A DNA stretch of 64,000 nt from Phormidium tanganyikae FI6-MK23 (lineage in GTDB: Bacteria; Cyanobacteriota; Cyanobacteriia; Leptolyngbyales; Leptolyngbyaceae), in contig JAHHHU010000004.1 of the NCBI GenBank assembly GCA_019359175.1, forward strand, positions 124,001 to 188,000, given 5' to 3'. Shown here piece after piece: positions 62,847 to 64,000 of this stretch; the stretch's first letter is position 1; every line of letters starts with the position of its first letter. The position numbers and the translations under genes are program-made. The notes beneath the pieces are model-generated. The model was not told where the DNA came from. It did not search any database and saw nothing but the letters and a program-made list of their open reading frames with translations.

Positions 62847-64000
62847 CTATGCCAAAAAGAGTTTGTAGGCAGGATTTTGATTTTCGTCCCAGTAGCGGTA
62901 GCCGATCGAGTCGAGAAAGGCTTGCCAGTCGTTCATTTCGTCGGGTGGAACTTGCACACCGAGGACGATTCGCCCGTAGTCGGCTCCGTGATTGCGGTAG
63001 TGAAATAAGCTGATATTCCAATCTGGGCGCATTGAGGTGAGAAATTTGATCAGCGCTCCCGGACGTTCGGGAAACTCAAAGCGATACAGGAGTTCGTGTT
63101 CGGCTAAAGGAGAACGTCCCCCAACCATGTGCCGCAGATGCAGTTTTGTCAGTTCGTCATCGGTGAGATCGATTGTTTTGAATCCATTTGCCTCGAAGGT
63201 CGTGACCATTTGTGCGGCATCCGATCGACCAGAAACTTGCATTCCAACAAAAATGTGAGCGATCGCTTCATCTGCAATTCTGTAGTTAAATTCGGTGATG
63301 TTTCGCCGCCCAAGAAGATCACAGAATTTCCGTAAGCTGCCGCGTTCTTCGGGAATCGTCACTGCAAAGATTGCTTCTCGACGTTCTCCGAGTTCTGCTC
63401 GTTCCGCAACGAATCTTAAGCGATCGAAGTTCATATTCGCCCCGCAAGCGATCCCGACTAAAGTTTGATCAACAATTTGTTCGCGTTCGACATAGGCTTT
63501 AATTGCTGCGATCGCCAATGCTCCAGCAGGTTCAAGAATCGATCGAGTATCTTCAAACACATCCTTAATTGCAGCGCAAATGTCATCGGTATCGACCAAA
63601 ATCATTTCGTCTACATACTGTTGGCAAAGCCGAAACGTCTCGACTCCGACTTCTCGCACCGCAACGCCATCCGCAAATAACCCAACATTCGGTAATTTGA
63701 TTCGATGTCCGGCTTTGAGCGATTGCGTCATCGCATCGGCATCGACTGGTTCAACCCCGATAATCTTTGTTTCTGGGCGCAATCGCTTGATGTAAGAAGC
63801 AATCCCGGAGATCAAACCTCCGCCCCCGATCGCAACAAATACCGCGTGAATTGGCTGTTGATATTGCCGCAAAATTTCCATCCCGATCGTGCCTTGTCCC
63901 GCAATCACATCCGGATCATCAAATGGGTGAACGAATGTTAGACCCTTTTCGGCTTCTAACTGTCGCGCATGAGCGTAAGCATCATCGTAGGTATCGCCAT
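62847..64000 (-). CDS. ilvA: Threonine ammonia-lyase, biosynthetic (5' part off window)
   Basis: PLP enzyme that turns threonine into 2-oxobutyrate, first step of isoleucine synthesis. The visible part is about 384 residues: FVAIGGGGLISGIASYIK is the PLP-phosphate-binding glycine loop, GVEPVDADAMTQSL follows, and LVGIACGANMNFDRLRFVAERAELGE closes the catalytic domain. Two ACT regulatory domains follow (about the last 160 residues; FAVTIPEERGSLRKFCDLL and YRFEFPERPGALIKFLTSM), which allow feedback by isoleucine. The frame is open to the right edge through FVHPFDDPDV, so the GTG at 63908 is internal. The catalytic Lys lies outside the window. Confidence 0.93.
   Translation of the reverse strand, partial: GDTYDDAYAHARQLEAEKGLTFVHPFDDPDVIAGQGTIGMEILRQYQQPIHAVFVAIGGGGLISGIASYIKRLRPETKIIGVEPVDADAMTQSLKAGHRIKLPNVGLFADGVAVREVGVETFRLCQQYVDEMILVDTDDICAAIKDVFEDTRSILEPAGALAIAAIKAYVEREQIVDQTLVGIACGANMNFDRLRFVAERAELGERREAIFAVTIPEERGSLRKFCDLLGRRNITEFNYRIADEAIAHIFVGMQVSGRSDAAQMVTTFEANGFKTIDLTDDELTKLHLRHMVGGRSPLAEHELLYRFEFPERPGALIKFLTSMRPDWNISLFHYRNHGADYGRIVLGVQVPPDEMNDWQAFLDSIGYRYWDENQNPAYKLFLA

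Overview
The window is chromosomal DNA from a cyanobacterium, most likely a filamentous Leptolyngbya-like lineage (the genus is inference). Seen directly: the HIP1 octamer GCGATCGC recurs throughout (for example at 364-371). It also carries genes of oxygenic phototrophs: PsbQ (CyanoQ), PetH with a CpcD-like linker domain, phosphoribulokinase, a fibrillin-family protein, DUF760 and DUF2358 proteins, and a valyl-tRNA synthetase with the CAAD membrane domain found only in cyanobacteria. I see no rRNA or tRNA gene, insertion sequence, prophage or CRISPR array.

1-17.4 kb is one long plus-strand exopolysaccharide cluster. It holds at least ten glycosyltransferases (GT4-like and GT2-like), two hexapeptide acetyltransferases, a WcbI-family protein, two methyltransferases (one broken by a stop codon), a Wzy/O-antigen-ligase-like membrane protein, a YdcF-like protein, a Tat-exported TIM-barrel protein, a sugar-nucleotide epimerase/dehydratase and a WecA/WbpL-like initiating phosphoglycosyltransferase. 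Many genes overlap by 1-4 bases, so they are probably translated together. The logic is that of a Wzx/Wzy pathway: the WecA-like enzyme primes the lipid carrier, the glycosyltransferases build and decorate the repeat unit, and the Wzy-like protein polymerises it. No flippase or chain-length regulator is visible; they may lie upstream of the window.

17.7-46.5 kb is ordinary cyanobacterial core: a response regulator with a degenerate kinase-like tail, a ferredoxin-metallo-beta-lactamase fusion, an HtrA/Deg protease, psbQ, hemC, cysH, glgA, an acyltransferase, oligopeptidase B, cardiolipin synthase, a U32 peptidase, a GntR regulator with two ABC-2 permeases, and RNase HI.

46.5-49.2 kb is a short patch of decaying genes around an intact oxidoreductase and an intact XRE regulator: a PAS-like stub, a frameshifted small protein, and a toxin-antitoxin-like pair whose toxin-like half lost its start codon and gained a stop. 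Other broken genes in the window are two Uma2-family genes, the FkbM methyltransferase and a CBS-like remnant.

49.2-64 kb holds petH and prk (divergent), a small lipoprotein, an RPV-repeat protein, valS, a gene with a structured leader, a second O-antigen-ligase-like gene, a YaaW-like gene, a renalase-like oxidoreductase, a metallo-hydrolase, ppa and the 3' part of ilvA, which runs off the right edge.

The least ordinary items are the RPV-repeat protein, the valS CAAD insertion, a 12-codon leader ORF overlapping the start of a flavoprotein gene, a leader with mutually exclusive hairpins, and the cluster of freshly broken genes. I did not find a clearly new multi-gene system.
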